From the NCBI GenBank assembly GCA_900554495.1, contig USHR01000075.1:1-8275 (forward strand): DNA of 8,275 bases. Direction: 5' to 3'. The translations under genes and the position numbers were made by a program. Shown one piece after another: positions 1 to 6,910 of this stretch. This DNA is from an uncultured Collinsella sp. (GTDB taxonomy: Bacteria > Actinomycetota > Coriobacteriia > Coriobacteriales > Coriobacteriaceae). The notes under the pieces were generated by a model that saw only the letters and a list, made by a program, of their open reading frames with translations, was not told the DNA's origin and did no database searches. The stretch's first letter is position 1. Every line of letters starts with the position of its first letter.

Positions 1-1081
1 ACACGGCCTCTGCCTCCTCGCGCGAGTTGGCAAAGACCAGGCACTTGCGGCCGCGCGTATGCTCAAAGATATAGCCCATACCGGGGTCGGCGTTGTCGGG
101 CGCCGTGTCGGTGGGGTTGAGAAGCGCCTGCTCGGTCGCTCGTGGGATGTCGACTTCGCCCTCGGGGGCCGAGGAAGTGCAACGGTCTTTGGGAGCGGCC
201 TTGCCCCGTGCCCGCTCACGACGTTGACGGCGCTCCTCTTGTGTGAGCTGTCCGCTGTGACGCATGTCTTGGGCGCCGGCGGGCAGTGCCGCGGGTTCCG
301 CTGCCTCAATGCGCTCGCATGCAAGCACTTCGGCCTCTTGAGGACCCATGCTCTCGAATCCTCGCTGCTGTGCCTGGGGACCCGAGTTGTAGAAGTGCTC
401 CATGGAGATACGCCACACGCGACGCGGTTCCTCAAAACGGGGGATAACGCAGTCGCGTCCCGTTCCCTGCGAGAGGAAGGCACCCGTGCGCTCGGGGTCG
501 CCGATGGTGGCCGAAAGGCCAATGCGGCGGGGCTGCACGCCCGCCATGCGCGAGAGGCGCTCGATAAGGCAGAGCGTCTGACCGCCGCGGTCGCCGCGCA
601 TGAGCGAATGAACCTCGTCGATAACCACATAGCGCAGGTCGCAAAACATACGAGGGATTGCCATGTGCTTATGGATCAGGAGCGCCTCGAGCGACTCGGG
701 CGTAATCTGCAAGATACCGCTCGGTTTTTTGATGAGCTTAGCCTTGTGCGACTGCGAGACATCGCCATGCCAGTGCCAGACAGGGATATCGGCCTCTTCG
801 CACAGGTCGTTGAGGCGGACGAACTGATCATTGATGAGTGCCTTGAGGGGGCCGATGTAGAGGGCGCCAACGCTTGCGGGCGGGTTCTCCCAAAACTCGG
901 TCAGGATGGGAAAGAAGGCTGCCTCGGTTTTGCCGGAAGCCGTGGATGCCGTCAGGAGCACATTGTCCTGAGCGTTAAAGATGGCATCAGCTGCTGCAAC
1001 CTGGATGGAGCGTAGACTCTCCCAATCGTGGGAGTAGATGAAGTCTTGGATAAACGGGGCGTAGCGGTCAAAGGCGTTCAC
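1..1081 (-). CDS. sngC: Shango-type DEVH-box SF2 helicase SngC (N-terminal 360 codons, cut by window edge)
   Basis: Partial gene: it begins at GTG 1081 and runs off the left edge, so only the N-terminal helicase lobe and the start of the second lobe are seen. Motifs in order: an N-terminal QAA-like region (IQVAAADAI, residues 26-34), Walker A TASTASGKTE (44-53), motif Ia YIGPLKALINDQ (75-86), TPESLEAL (127-134), the DEVH box VVIDEVHSLMRG (152-163), motif III LSATIGDPE (189-197) and motif IV KCLVFANSREEAE (346-358). This is the Lhr-like helicase arrangement. Residues about 240-333 form an Arg/Ala/Glu/Pro-rich insertion between the lobes. The start is chosen because AAAGGAGG lies 4 nt upstream and nothing upstream looks like helicase. 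It is the third gene of a TerB-type protein, ATPase, helicase operon, which is the Shango order. The role is presumed to be ATP-driven DNA translocation or unwinding during anti-phage defence. The related brxHI helicase of BREX also pairs with a BrxD-type ATPase, but the TerB-type partner here favours Shango. Confidence 0.88.
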   Translation of the reverse strand, partial: MNAFDRYAPFIQDFIYSHDWESLRSIQVAAADAIFNAQDNVLLTASTASGKTEAAFFPILTEFWENPPASVGALYIGPLKALINDQFVRLNDLCEEADIPVWHWHGDVSQSHKAKLIKKPSGILQITPESLEALLIHKHMAIPRMFCDLRYVVIDEVHSLMRGDRGGQTLCLIERLSRMAGVQPRRIGLSATIGDPERTGAFLSQGTGRDCVIPRFEEPRRVWRISMEHFYNSGPQAQQRGFESMGPQEAEVLACERIEAAEPAALPAGAQDMRHSGQLTQEERRQRRERARGKAAPKDRCTSSAPEGEVDIPRATEQALLNPTDTAPDNADPGMGYIFEHTRGRKCLVFANSREEAEAV

Positions 1082-1085
1082 GGGG

Positions 1086-1093
1086 CCTCCTTT
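1086..1093 (-). promoter_or_regulatory. Ribosome binding site of the helicase gene
   Basis: AAAGGAGG reads on the minus strand and ends 4 nt before the GTG at 1081. It is a near-perfect Shine-Dalgarno sequence and fixes this non-ATG start. It also shows that sngC has its own strong initiation signal, rather than depending on translation coming from sngB 116 nt upstream. Confidence 0.75.
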
Positions 1094-1162
1094 CAAAAAC
1101 GAATCTCTCAACGCGGTGGGCAGTGGCTTGCTGCATTACTGCCTCGACGTTTGCCCAGATAA

Positions 1163-1199
1163 AACCTGCCAAAATAAACCTGTCCCTTTTTGGCAGGTT
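1163..1199 (-). repeat. Perfect 12-bp inverted repeat between sngB and sngC, touching the sngB stop codon
   Basis: The arms are AACCTGCCAAAA (1199-1188 on the minus strand) and its exact complement TTTTGGCAGGTT (1174-1163), with a 13-nt loop that itself carries GGGACAGGTTTA. The TAA stop of sngB (1200-1198) overlaps the outer edge of the first arm. In the minus-strand transcript the stem is followed by TTAT, so there is a short U-rich stretch. The structure could work as a weak intrinsic terminator or attenuator that lowers sngC relative to sngAB, or as a processing or stability element. It also has the look of a dispersed intergenic palindrome (REP or MITE-like). I believe similar AAACCTGTCCC-containing palindromes are common in Collinsella-type genomes, but this is recollection and not shown here. 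Confidence 0.75.
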
Positions 1200-2502
1200 A
1201 GATGGTGAATTCGGCGAAGTTACGGTCGCCGCCTGCGGTATCGGTGTCGCCTGTTGCGGTTGCTGGCGCCAGCGCGTCACCGCCGACGCTTTGCAGCAAC
1301 TCGGCCACGTTGGCGTCGGGGTTCTGGCATAGGATGTCGAGCAGCTCGATAAAGTCACGAATGACTTCACGCGGCGTCAGATGCGTGTCGGCTCCCACAC
1401 GACCGAACTCGATCTTGAGGAAGTCCACCAAGTCGTTCTCGGTAAGCGTGGGCGTCCAGCCAAAGTAGCCGGCGTGAATTTGCATGAGTTTTTCGATCAG
1501 CACCAGCAACTCCTCGTAGGTGAGTGGCTGCAGGCGGATGATGGGCGCGAGCATGTCCTTAAGGTCCTCGCGCGCAAAGCGGCCCTGAGCGAGTCGGCTG
1601 CGCAGGGCCTCGTAGGAGAACACGCCACGGCGGCGGTCTTCGATGGAGGTTGGCGTGCCGCCCATGATCATGCCCAGGTACTGCGCCTTGCCCTGGAGCG
1701 TGTCGTTGTACATGGTCAGGATCTTCTCGTAGTTGTATTGGCGTGTGATGGCGTTGGGAATCTTATACAGATTCACGAGCTCGTCGATGAGCACCAGCAT
1801 GCCCTTGTAGCCGCTGCAGACCAAAAAGCGCGCAATGAGCTTAACGTAGTCGTACCAGTCGTCATCGCTGATGATGGTCGAGGAGCCCAGCTCGGTGCGT
1901 GCCTCACTCTTGGTGCGGTACTCGCCACGAATCCATTTGGTCACGCGGCTCATAGCTTCTTCGTCGCCCTCGGATACGGCCATGCGATAGCGGCGGAGCA
2001 TGCGGGTGAAGTCGAAGCCGTGGACCATCTCCTCGAGCGGGGCCAGTTGGGCATTGACGACCGACTCGTCGACGTCGGCACACGAGGCGACCCAGCGATC
2101 CAAAATAAGGTTGAGCGCACCGCCCTCGGGGCGCGTCTTGGTCGATATATTGCGGATGAGCTCGCGGTAGGTGGCAAGGCCCTGTCCCTGACCGCCCTGC
2201 AGGCGGCGCTCGGGCGACAGGTCGGCATCAGCGACGACGAATCCCTCGCCCATGGCGTGCGTGCGGATGGTCTGGAGCAAAAAGCTCTTGCCGGCGCCGT
2301 AACGACCGACCAGAAAGCGGAAGCTCGCGCCACCGTCGGCGATGAGACTCAGATCGGTGAGCAGGGCGCGGATCTCGACCTCGCGCCCTACGGTGATGTA
2401 AGGAAGGCCGATGCGCGGGACCACGCCGCCCTTGAGTGAGTTGAGAATGACGGCGGCGACGCGCTTGGGCACGCGGGGTGCTGCGGATGCGATATCACTC
2501 AT
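1198..2502 (-). CDS. sngB: Shango-type P-loop ATPase SngB (BrxD-like, DUF2791)
   Basis: A 434-aa AAA+-type ATPase of the DUF2791/BrxD family, the second component of a Shango operon. It probably powers or gates the helicase and TerB-type partners in the cytoplasm. Visible features: a conserved N-terminal region with GLPYITVGRE (residues 32-41), Walker A GRYGAGKS (66-73), Walker B MLVLIDEL (235-242) with catalytic-type D240 and E241, and a sensor-1-like strand YLGMIMGGTPTSIED (275-289). Family-type C-terminal helices include LTPREVIRDFIELLDIL (375-391). The last 25 or so residues are Ala/Thr/Asp-rich and probably disordered. The ATG at 2502 lies inside the end of sngA (8-nt overlap, ATGAGTGA), with AGAGGA about 10 nt upstream, so translational coupling is likely. 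The TAA stop runs into a 12-bp palindrome. The same family serves as BrxD in BREX, but no pglX or pglZ gene is visible here. Confidence 0.88.
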   Translation of the reverse strand: MSDIASAAPRVPKRVAAVILNSLKGGVVPRIGLPYITVGREVEIRALLTDLSLIADGGASFRFLVGRYGAGKSFLLQTIRTHAMGEGFVVADADLSPERRLQGGQGQGLATYRELIRNISTKTRPEGGALNLILDRWVASCADVDESVVNAQLAPLEEMVHGFDFTRMLRRYRMAVSEGDEEAMSRVTKWIRGEYRTKSEARTELGSSTIISDDDWYDYVKLIARFLVCSGYKGMLVLIDELVNLYKIPNAITRQYNYEKILTMYNDTLQGKAQYLGMIMGGTPTSIEDRRRGVFSYEALRSRLAQGRFAREDLKDMLAPIIRLQPLTYEELLVLIEKLMQIHAGYFGWTPTLTENDLVDFLKIEFGRVGADTHLTPREVIRDFIELLDILCQNPDANVAELLQSVGGDALAPATATGDTDTAGGDRNFAEFTI

Positions 2503-4255
2503 AGTCTAGGTATCCTCTCACGTCTGCTTCGTAATCCTCGATAATATGCGGTCCTGCCGCGCCGAATTCGATAACGGTGTCGCCCACCAGGTCAAAGAGC
2601 GCCTCGTTGATGCTGTCGACGAGCATATCCTCGCTCTGGCCCGACCTCTCCACTGCCGATGTCGCTTGCGCTGCGTTTTGCTCGAGCAATGCACGCAGAT
2701 ACGCGGTTGCGGCAGGCGCGAGTTCGGTCGCGGCGTCAGCGGGCGCAGCAGCTGCGAACGCGGGCGTCGGCGCGAGAAGCGGTGCCACGACACCAAACTG
2801 TTCGGTGGATATGGTTGGTTCGTCGGTCTCGTCCTGCCGAATGGGTGCCGCGACCGCCTCGACAATCGCGTCGGCTACGGGCTCGGCTTCCGGTTGCCCT
2901 GAGTCCGCCGCCTCGGCTTCCACAGGTGCACCGTCCTCGCGTTCCTCGTCGATCAAAAGCGCTTCGCGCGTTTGCGCAGCGGCGCTCCGAATGTGCCCCA
3001 GCTGAGTCAGGTCGATATCGATCTTGACGGGCTGGTGTGCGGCGTCCCACGAAAGCCATGCCACAATCTCGTCATCGATAATCTTGGCCAGATATTTGGG
3101 GACCTTTTCTTCCTTAAGGGGATGGGCGGGGTCCAGCGCCAGGCGCAGGCGTTGGTCGCAGGCGCGCATCATTTCGCCGAGTTTGCTGCTCTTTTGCCTA
3201 CTACCGTGGATACGCATGCATTCCCAAAAGCCGTTTTGGCAACGGTAGATATGGATAGGATCCAGGCGGTATTCACAGTCCTCGTGGCGCTCGGGCGCAA
3301 AGAATACGGCCGAGGCAAACATGGTGTAGGGCATGGCCGTCTCCTCCCCAAATAAGCTCGCCACGATGCCGGTCTTTCGGTGCGTGTCATAGTAGCGCGC
3401 CATACGGACATACACGGCGCACGCCACGTGGCGCAGATCGCGGTGGTGGCTGCGGTCGAGCCGCGAGTTACTTAGGTTGTACGTGGAGAGGGCGTTGATG
3501 GCGGCCATGAGTCGCTCCTCGCGCACCTCATCGGGCGGAAGGGGGAGCGTGGGCTCGGAGGTTTTGCGACGCTTAGGGGTCTGGCCGGACGGTGCCGGTG
3601 CTGGTACAAGGTCTCGTGCCGCGCGTCGTAGCTCGATAAGGGCGTTATCGAACATGACGGTTTTAGAGTCACGAAGCAGCTTGGGGTCGAGCCCGTGGAA
3701 CACGGCGTAGTCCTGCAGCCACATGCGCGCAAACCGGTCGATGCCGGGCTCAAAGGCGCGGTAGGTATCCCAAAAGGCCTTGATCTTGCTAAAACCATCG
3801 AGCGGGTCATCTATGCCAATGCCGCAGATCAACTCATAGAGATATAGGAAGGCAAATGAGGTTGATGTCTCCTCGATATTCCCGCGGCGCACTTGGGCGC
3901 GCCAAGTAAAATAGCCGCGCAGCTGCCGGTCGCTCATGGCGTTGTAGGTGGGAAAGTACGACTTAAAGGTGCCGTTGTAGGGGCAGTCGTCCTCAAAATC
4001 GGCCATCAGCAGGCCTTGGCGGTAGAAAAGCTCGGCTTCCGAAAGCCAGCGACCCGCGCCGCCCTTGGGGTCTTCTTGCCAACGCGATATCTCACGCATT
4101 TTGCGGTACTGGTCGGGGAGGAAGTTCTGCATCTGCCGGCCGGTCTTGAGAATCGGCTCGTCTGCGTAGACCTCATGTGAGAAGCGAGCGGACTGATGGG
4201 TCCGGGCCTCGGCCATAATGCGCTCGATGAGCATCTTGATGTCCTGGTCGGCCAC
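2495..4255 (-). CDS. sngA: Shango-type TerB_N/TerB_C protein SngA
   Basis: A 586-aa first gene of the operon. Residues about 35-200 match the TerB_N pattern: GRWLSEAELFYRQGLLM (68-84), FPTYNAMSDRQLRGYFTWRAQVR (101-123) and a helical FLYLYELICGIGIDDP stretch (136-151). Residues about 245-410 hold a conserved-looking region (STYNLSNSRLDRSHH, 257-271; EYRLDPIHIYRC, 328-339). TerB_C-type sequence starts near KIDIDLTQLGHIRSAAAQTREALL (411-434) and resumes at 513-586, ending in SINEALFDLVGD and IIEDYEADV. Linkers that look disordered lie at 215-245 (Pro/Lys-rich) and 435-512 (Ala/Glu/Pro-rich). I do not see the classic compact TerB core. The GTG start at 4255 is supported by AGGAGAGGAG 5 nt upstream. 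In described Shango systems a TerB-domain protein works with an ATPase and a helicase against phage, and TerB-family proteins have been linked to membrane-associated stress complexes. Its role here is inferred from architecture and gene order. Confidence 0.85.
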   Translation of the reverse strand: MADQDIKMLIERIMAEARTHQSARFSHEVYADEPILKTGRQMQNFLPDQYRKMREISRWQEDPKGGAGRWLSEAELFYRQGLLMADFEDDCPYNGTFKSYFPTYNAMSDRQLRGYFTWRAQVRRGNIEETSTSFAFLYLYELICGIGIDDPLDGFSKIKAFWDTYRAFEPGIDRFARMWLQDYAVFHGLDPKLLRDSKTVMFDNALIELRRAARDLVPAPAPSGQTPKRRKTSEPTLPLPPDEVREERLMAAINALSTYNLSNSRLDRSHHRDLRHVACAVYVRMARYYDTHRKTGIVASLFGEETAMPYTMFASAVFFAPERHEDCEYRLDPIHIYRCQNGFWECMRIHGSRQKSSKLGEMMRACDQRLRLALDPAHPLKEEKVPKYLAKIIDDEIVAWLSWDAAHQPVKIDIDLTQLGHIRSAAAQTREALLIDEEREDGAPVEAEAADSGQPEAEPVADAIVEAVAAPIRQDETDEPTISTEQFGVVAPLLAPTPAFAAAAPADAATELAPAATAYLRALLEQNAAQATSAVERSGQSEDMLVDSINEALFDLVGDTVIEFGAAGPHIIEDYEADVRGYLDYE

Positions 4256-4292
4256 CGCTTCTCCTCTCCTAACGCAGCTTCGGTGACCTCAT

Positions 4293-4298
4293 ATCATA
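4293..4298 (-). promoter_or_regulatory. Candidate -10 element of the Shango operon promoter
   Basis: TATGAT on the minus strand is preceded by TGC, giving an extended -10 (TGCTATGAT). Transcription would begin near 4286 and leave a leader of about 30 nt that contains the AGGAGAGGAG ribosome site. No good -35 hexamer stands 16-18 nt upstream, which is compatible with an extended -10 promoter. The whole 88-nt gap between the DUF554 stop and sngA (4256-4343) holds no convincing terminator, so read-through from DUF554 is possible. Confidence 0.4.
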
Positions 4299-4343
4299 GC
4301 ACAGCATCAAACAGGTGTTCGAGATACTGCTGCGTAGAAAGAT

Positions 4344-5060
4344 TTAGAACAGGAGGGCGTAGATGACGGCGATGACGACGGAGGGGAGCATATTGGCCGT
4401 GCGGAAGGTCTGAGGACGGATGAGGTTGACGCCGACGCAGAAGATGAGCATGGAGCCTACGAGTGAAAGGCTGTCGAGGGCTGCCGTAGTCATGATGGGG
4501 GAGAGTGCGCCGGCAAACAGCGTGATCGTCCCCTGGAACACGGCGACGGGCAGGGCGGAGAAAATGCAGCCGCGGCCAAGCGACGCCGTCATGGTGCAGA
4601 CGATGATGCAGTCCAGCGCGCCCTTGAGGGCAAGCGTGGACCAGTCGCCGAGCAGGCCGTCCTGGATCGATCCCACAATGGCCATGGCACCGATACACAC
4701 GGTGAGTGAAGTCGAGACAAAAGCGTTGGTGAACTCGTTATCGCCCTCACTGCCAGTCTTGCGCTTGAGCCATTCGCCAAGGTTCTCGATGGCGGCTTCC
4801 AAGTTGACGGCCTCGCCGATGAGCGAGCCGAGGGCGAACGAGACAATGAGCATGGTGGTGCCGGTGGTCGCCAGCGCTTCCCCATCGATAAGGAGCATCT
4901 TTTGCATGGTGCCGCCCAGGCCGATAAACAGGACGCACAGCCCCGATGCTTTCATGAGCGTGTCTTGGATGCGCGGTGTAATGAAGCGGCCGCCCGCTAA
5001 TCCCAAAAGACCGCCCGCAACTAAAAGCACAACGTTGATGATTGTTCCCAAGCCCGGCAT
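4344..5060 (-). CDS. DUF554 (YdfK-family) integral membrane protein
   Basis: A 238-aa polytopic membrane protein, the usual length for DUF554. Hydrophobic segments lie at about residues 4-24, 38-54, 66-82, 115-133, 148-172, 175-190, 198-213 and 224-238. Family signatures include the N-terminal GTIINV (5-10), GSLIGE (78-83), and the long conserved stretch from NAFVSTSLTVCIGAMAIVGS (112-131) through QDGLLGD (133-139) and LDCII (149-153) to FQGTITL (175-181). The molecular function of the family is not established; a transport role is often guessed. The ATG at 5060 is chosen over the longer frame from 5129 because AGGAGGG sits 3 nt upstream and family members begin a few residues before the GTxxN motif. 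It stands between the surface-protein cluster and the Shango operon with gaps on both sides, so it is probably a separate unit and not part of either system. Confidence 0.88.
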   Translation of the reverse strand: MPGLGTIINVVLLVAGGLLGLAGGRFITPRIQDTLMKASGLCVLFIGLGGTMQKMLLIDGEALATTGTTMLIVSFALGSLIGEAVNLEAAIENLGEWLKRKTGSEGDNEFTNAFVSTSLTVCIGAMAIVGSIQDGLLGDWSTLALKGALDCIIVCTMTASLGRGCIFSALPVAVFQGTITLFAGALSPIMTTAALDSLSLVGSMLIFCVGVNLIRPQTFRTANMLPSVVIAVIYALLF

Positions 5061-5179
5061 GAGCCCTCCTGTATTGATGCCAACGTGGCAATCGTAGCAG
5101 AACGAAATGCGAGGCACATCGCGACTCATCTAATACGGTTATATAAGTGGTGTTAGGAATGATGCGCAGCATTTAAGCC
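5061..5179 (-). promoter_or_regulatory. Intergenic region with a candidate DUF554 promoter and a small dyad
   Basis: These 119 nt separate the 476-aa secreted-protein gene from DUF554. On the minus strand TGCTACGAT (5099-5091) resembles an extended -10, though no clear -35 is present. Just downstream, 5076-5093 forms a dyad with 7 base pairs, one bulged base and a 3-nt loop (core TGCCA-ACG-TGGCA), placed between the -10 and the ribosome site, where an operator or a leader hairpin would sit. A second AT-rich patch at about 5133-5155 (TTATATAACCGTATTAG) is another promoter candidate. I see no clear intrinsic terminator for the gene ending at 5180. Confidence 0.3.
5064..5070 (-). promoter_or_regulatory. 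Ribosome binding site deciding the DUF554 start
   Basis: AGGAGGG on the minus strand lies 3 nt before the ATG at 5060. The alternative in-frame ATG at 5129 would add 23 residues rich in Cys and His with no family counterpart and has no comparable ribosome site, so 5060 is preferred. Confidence 0.7.
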
Positions 5180-6610
5180 TCAGGTGGTTGTCGGGACATA
5201 GGGATAGTAGTCAAAGCGCAGTGTCATAAGCCGCTGTGGGGATTCAATAGCCGCGGCGATGATATTGGCATCGCGGGCACGATCAAACCCTTCGAGTTCG
5301 ATCTGATACGAGACGTCTTGCATAATGTCCAGACGTCGCCAGGCTAGGAGTGTGTCGCCATCGAATTCCAAGGTCTTGCCTCCATCTGGAGCAACGGCGT
5401 ATAGACGCAGCTTGGCGGTGGTTGCAGGGTCGACAACCGTGACCTTTTTAATTTCGTTTCGAGTATTCTTGGCGCCCAACAAGGTGAGCAGTGTTGGGGC
5501 CACGACCTCGCCCGATGGCAAAAAGACGACTTCGATGGATTCGGGAAATGCGATGATGGCCGACTTGCGGACGGGTTGATTGGCGGCGGCAACTTCGATG
5601 TCCGCAGCGTCGATGACCTCTGTGTGGTCGAGCGCGGCAAGCACGCAGCAGTTACCTTCATCGATCTCTTGAGGATCAGCAAGCCCCAGACTGTCCGCGA
5701 GCTCGGGATCGTTTGGATCGTTAGCGGGCTCATTCGGTGCTTCGAGAGAAGCTGGGATGCCGTTTGTCGGCGACGGCGTGTCGCCCGCACCTGCTTCTTT
5801 GTCCACGCTCTCTTCTTGTATGGTTGCGTTGATGGGTTCGTCGTTTGAGGGGAGCGTCTTGGCGTCAAGCGCGGAGGGAAGAATTCCGATGGCTCCGGAT
5901 CCGTTCCACTCCATTTCGAGAAGCGCCGGGTCGGCAAGAATGCGTTGCCTGCTTTGCGCGTGGGCATCGATTTCAATAGGGCCTGTCTCTATCCCTCGTG
6001 TAAGGCTGAGTGATCCGGCTGGCTTCTCGAAATGAGCGTCTGTGTCTTTGGTGCTGACGGCGTAGAACAGCAGGGACGCTTCTCCCGCCGCGATGGCATC
6101 GGTGTCGGCTTTGGTCAGTCGCAACGATGTCGTGAATGAGAGGGTGGGCTGCGTGCCGTCTGCATTCGCGGCGGCGCAGCCCAGACATATACCGCCTCCT
6201 TTCTCAAAAAACGTACCGTCGAAGGCGACCTTCGCTCCGTTCGCCGAGTCATCGACCGAAGCGATGTCGATGCGCAGCTCTAAATTGCATGGATCGCCAT
6301 CCGCATCGAGCACAACCGAGCGCCACATGCAGACGGCGCACCCCGCCTGGGAGCCGTTTGCCTTGTTCGAACGCTTGATATCCACGACTATCGAGCCGTC
6401 CGTATTACGACGAAGGCATCCCGAGGTTGAGATCGCGGCCTGTGCGATCGAAAAACGCTCGCACGCAATGGCGCTCGACGGATTTGGTGCGGAACTTCGG
6501 GCTGCTGGTAAGGAGTCCGCCATGGCGGGAGTCGCCCAAGCGGCGACAGGCGTTCCGGTTGCGAGCGCGCCGCAGAGTGCGACGACGGGCAAAAGGTTCT
6601 TCGATGCCAT
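5180..6610 (-). CDS. Secreted cysteine-containing protein of unknown family (476 aa)
   Basis: I do not recognise this family. Residues 1-31 form a signal peptide: a short basic start, a hydrophobic core, and cleavage probably after PAMA (28-31). The mature chain has nine cysteines, at 50, 65, 91, 94, 108, 142, 145, 321 and 322. They include two CxxC pairs (CAVC 91-94, CLGC 142-145) and a vicinal pair (321-322). Residues 35-240 look like a beta-rich Cys-containing domain; 250-318 are an acidic Asn/Pro/Glu-rich linker; 345-476 form a second beta-rich domain with alternating hydrophobic residues. There is no C-terminal sorting signal or membrane anchor, so the protein is released or held by partners. 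The ATG at 6610 is preceded by AAGGAGA at 4 nt spacing. The gene starts 18 nt after the small LAxTG gene, so it very probably shares that transcript and works with it at the cell surface. Confidence 0.72.
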   Translation of the reverse strand: MASKNLLPVVALCGALATGTPVAAWATPAMADSLPAARSSAPNPSSAIACERFSIAQAAISTSGCLRRNTDGSIVVDIKRSNKANGSQAGCAVCMWRSVVLDADGDPCNLELRIDIASVDDSANGAKVAFDGTFFEKGGGICLGCAAANADGTQPTLSFTTSLRLTKADTDAIAAGEASLLFYAVSTKDTDAHFEKPAGSLSLTRGIETGPIEIDAHAQSRQRILADPALLEMEWNGSGAIGILPSALDAKTLPSNDEPINATIQEESVDKEAGAGDTPSPTNGIPASLEAPNEPANDPNDPELADSLGLADPQEIDEGNCCVLAALDHTEVIDAADIEVAAANQPVRKSAIIAFPESIEVVFLPSGEVVAPTLLTLLGAKNTRNEIKKVTVVDPATTAKLRLYAVAPDGGKTLEFDGDTLLAWRRLDIMQDVSYQIELEGFDRARDANIIAAAIESPQRLMTLRFDYYPYVPTTT

Positions 6611-6628
6611 GGGGTCTCCTTAGCTAAT

Positions 6629-6910
6629 TTAGTGCGGCCTGTCCATGTTTTGTTTCTGGCTGCGTTTGATGTGCAGACCGAGGCCGGCGGTTCCTGCGCC
6701 TGCTGCTGTGGCGCCTGCTGCCAAGAGCCATCGTCCATCGCCTGTCTGCGCCAATGGTTCCTCGCGGTCGCCGCGGTCGAGCCCCGAGAGGTCGACCGTC
6801 ACTTGCGTGGCGGCCTGCGCCTGTTCTTGCTGGGCAAAGGCCATGGCTGGGCCAAACGCTAGGATGCTGACGGCGGCGGCCAGGGCGACGGCCTTATGCC
6901 GTGTGCGCAC
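6629..6910 (-). CDS. Miniature LAxTG sortase substrate (93 aa)
   Basis: A very small cell-wall-anchored protein. With GTG 6910 as start it reads MRTRHKAVAL and gives a canonical signal peptide (basic n-region, hydrophobic residues 7-20, cleavage near PAMAFA at 26). A short mature segment of about 26 residues follows, then the sorting motif LAQTG (53-57), a hydrophobic helix (61-79) and a basic tail (KRSQK, 82-86). LAxTG is the motif associated with class E sortases of actinobacteria. The exposed part is too short for an enzyme, so it may be a spacer, a structural subunit or an anchor for a partner. The start overlaps the end of the previous gene by 17 nt with no clear ribosome site, suggesting coupling. 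A longer frame from TTG 6940 exists but puts 10 extra residues before the basic n-region. No sortase gene is visible in the window. Confidence 0.7.
   Translation of the reverse strand: MRTRHKAVALAAAVSILAFGPAMAFAQQEQAQAATQVTVDLSGLDRGDREEPLAQTGDGRWLLAAGATAAGAGTAGLGLHIKRSQKQNMDRPH

Noticed and set aside
59..1015. Long plus-strand open frame (318 codons)
   Set aside because: It lies antisense to the helicase gene, whose frame carries every expected motif. The plus-strand product shows no domain or composition typical of a real protein and arises from high GC.
1068..1370. Minus-strand open frame of 100 codons across the sngB-sngC gap
   Set aside because: It overlaps the end of sngB in another frame and reads through the palindrome. 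No ribosome site or domain supports it.
1381..2439. Long plus-strand open frame (352 codons)
   Set aside because: It is fully antisense to the ATPase gene with clear Walker motifs, and the product is a Val/Ala/Asp/His-rich mirror sequence without recognisable family features.
1198..4255. BREX locus (brxD/brxHI pair)
   Set aside because: The ATPase and helicase families are shared with BREX, but the first gene is a TerB_N/TerB_C-type protein and no methyltransferase or PglZ phosphatase gene is present. Shango fits better.
4420..5097. Plus-strand open frame of 225 codons
   Set aside because: It mirrors the DUF554 membrane protein; the Ser/Pro/Met-rich product is a typical antisense artefact.
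5061..5129. N-terminal extension of DUF554 from ATG 5129
   Set aside because: There is a strong ribosome site directly before ATG 5060, family members start close to the GTxxN motif, and the extension is not membrane-like.
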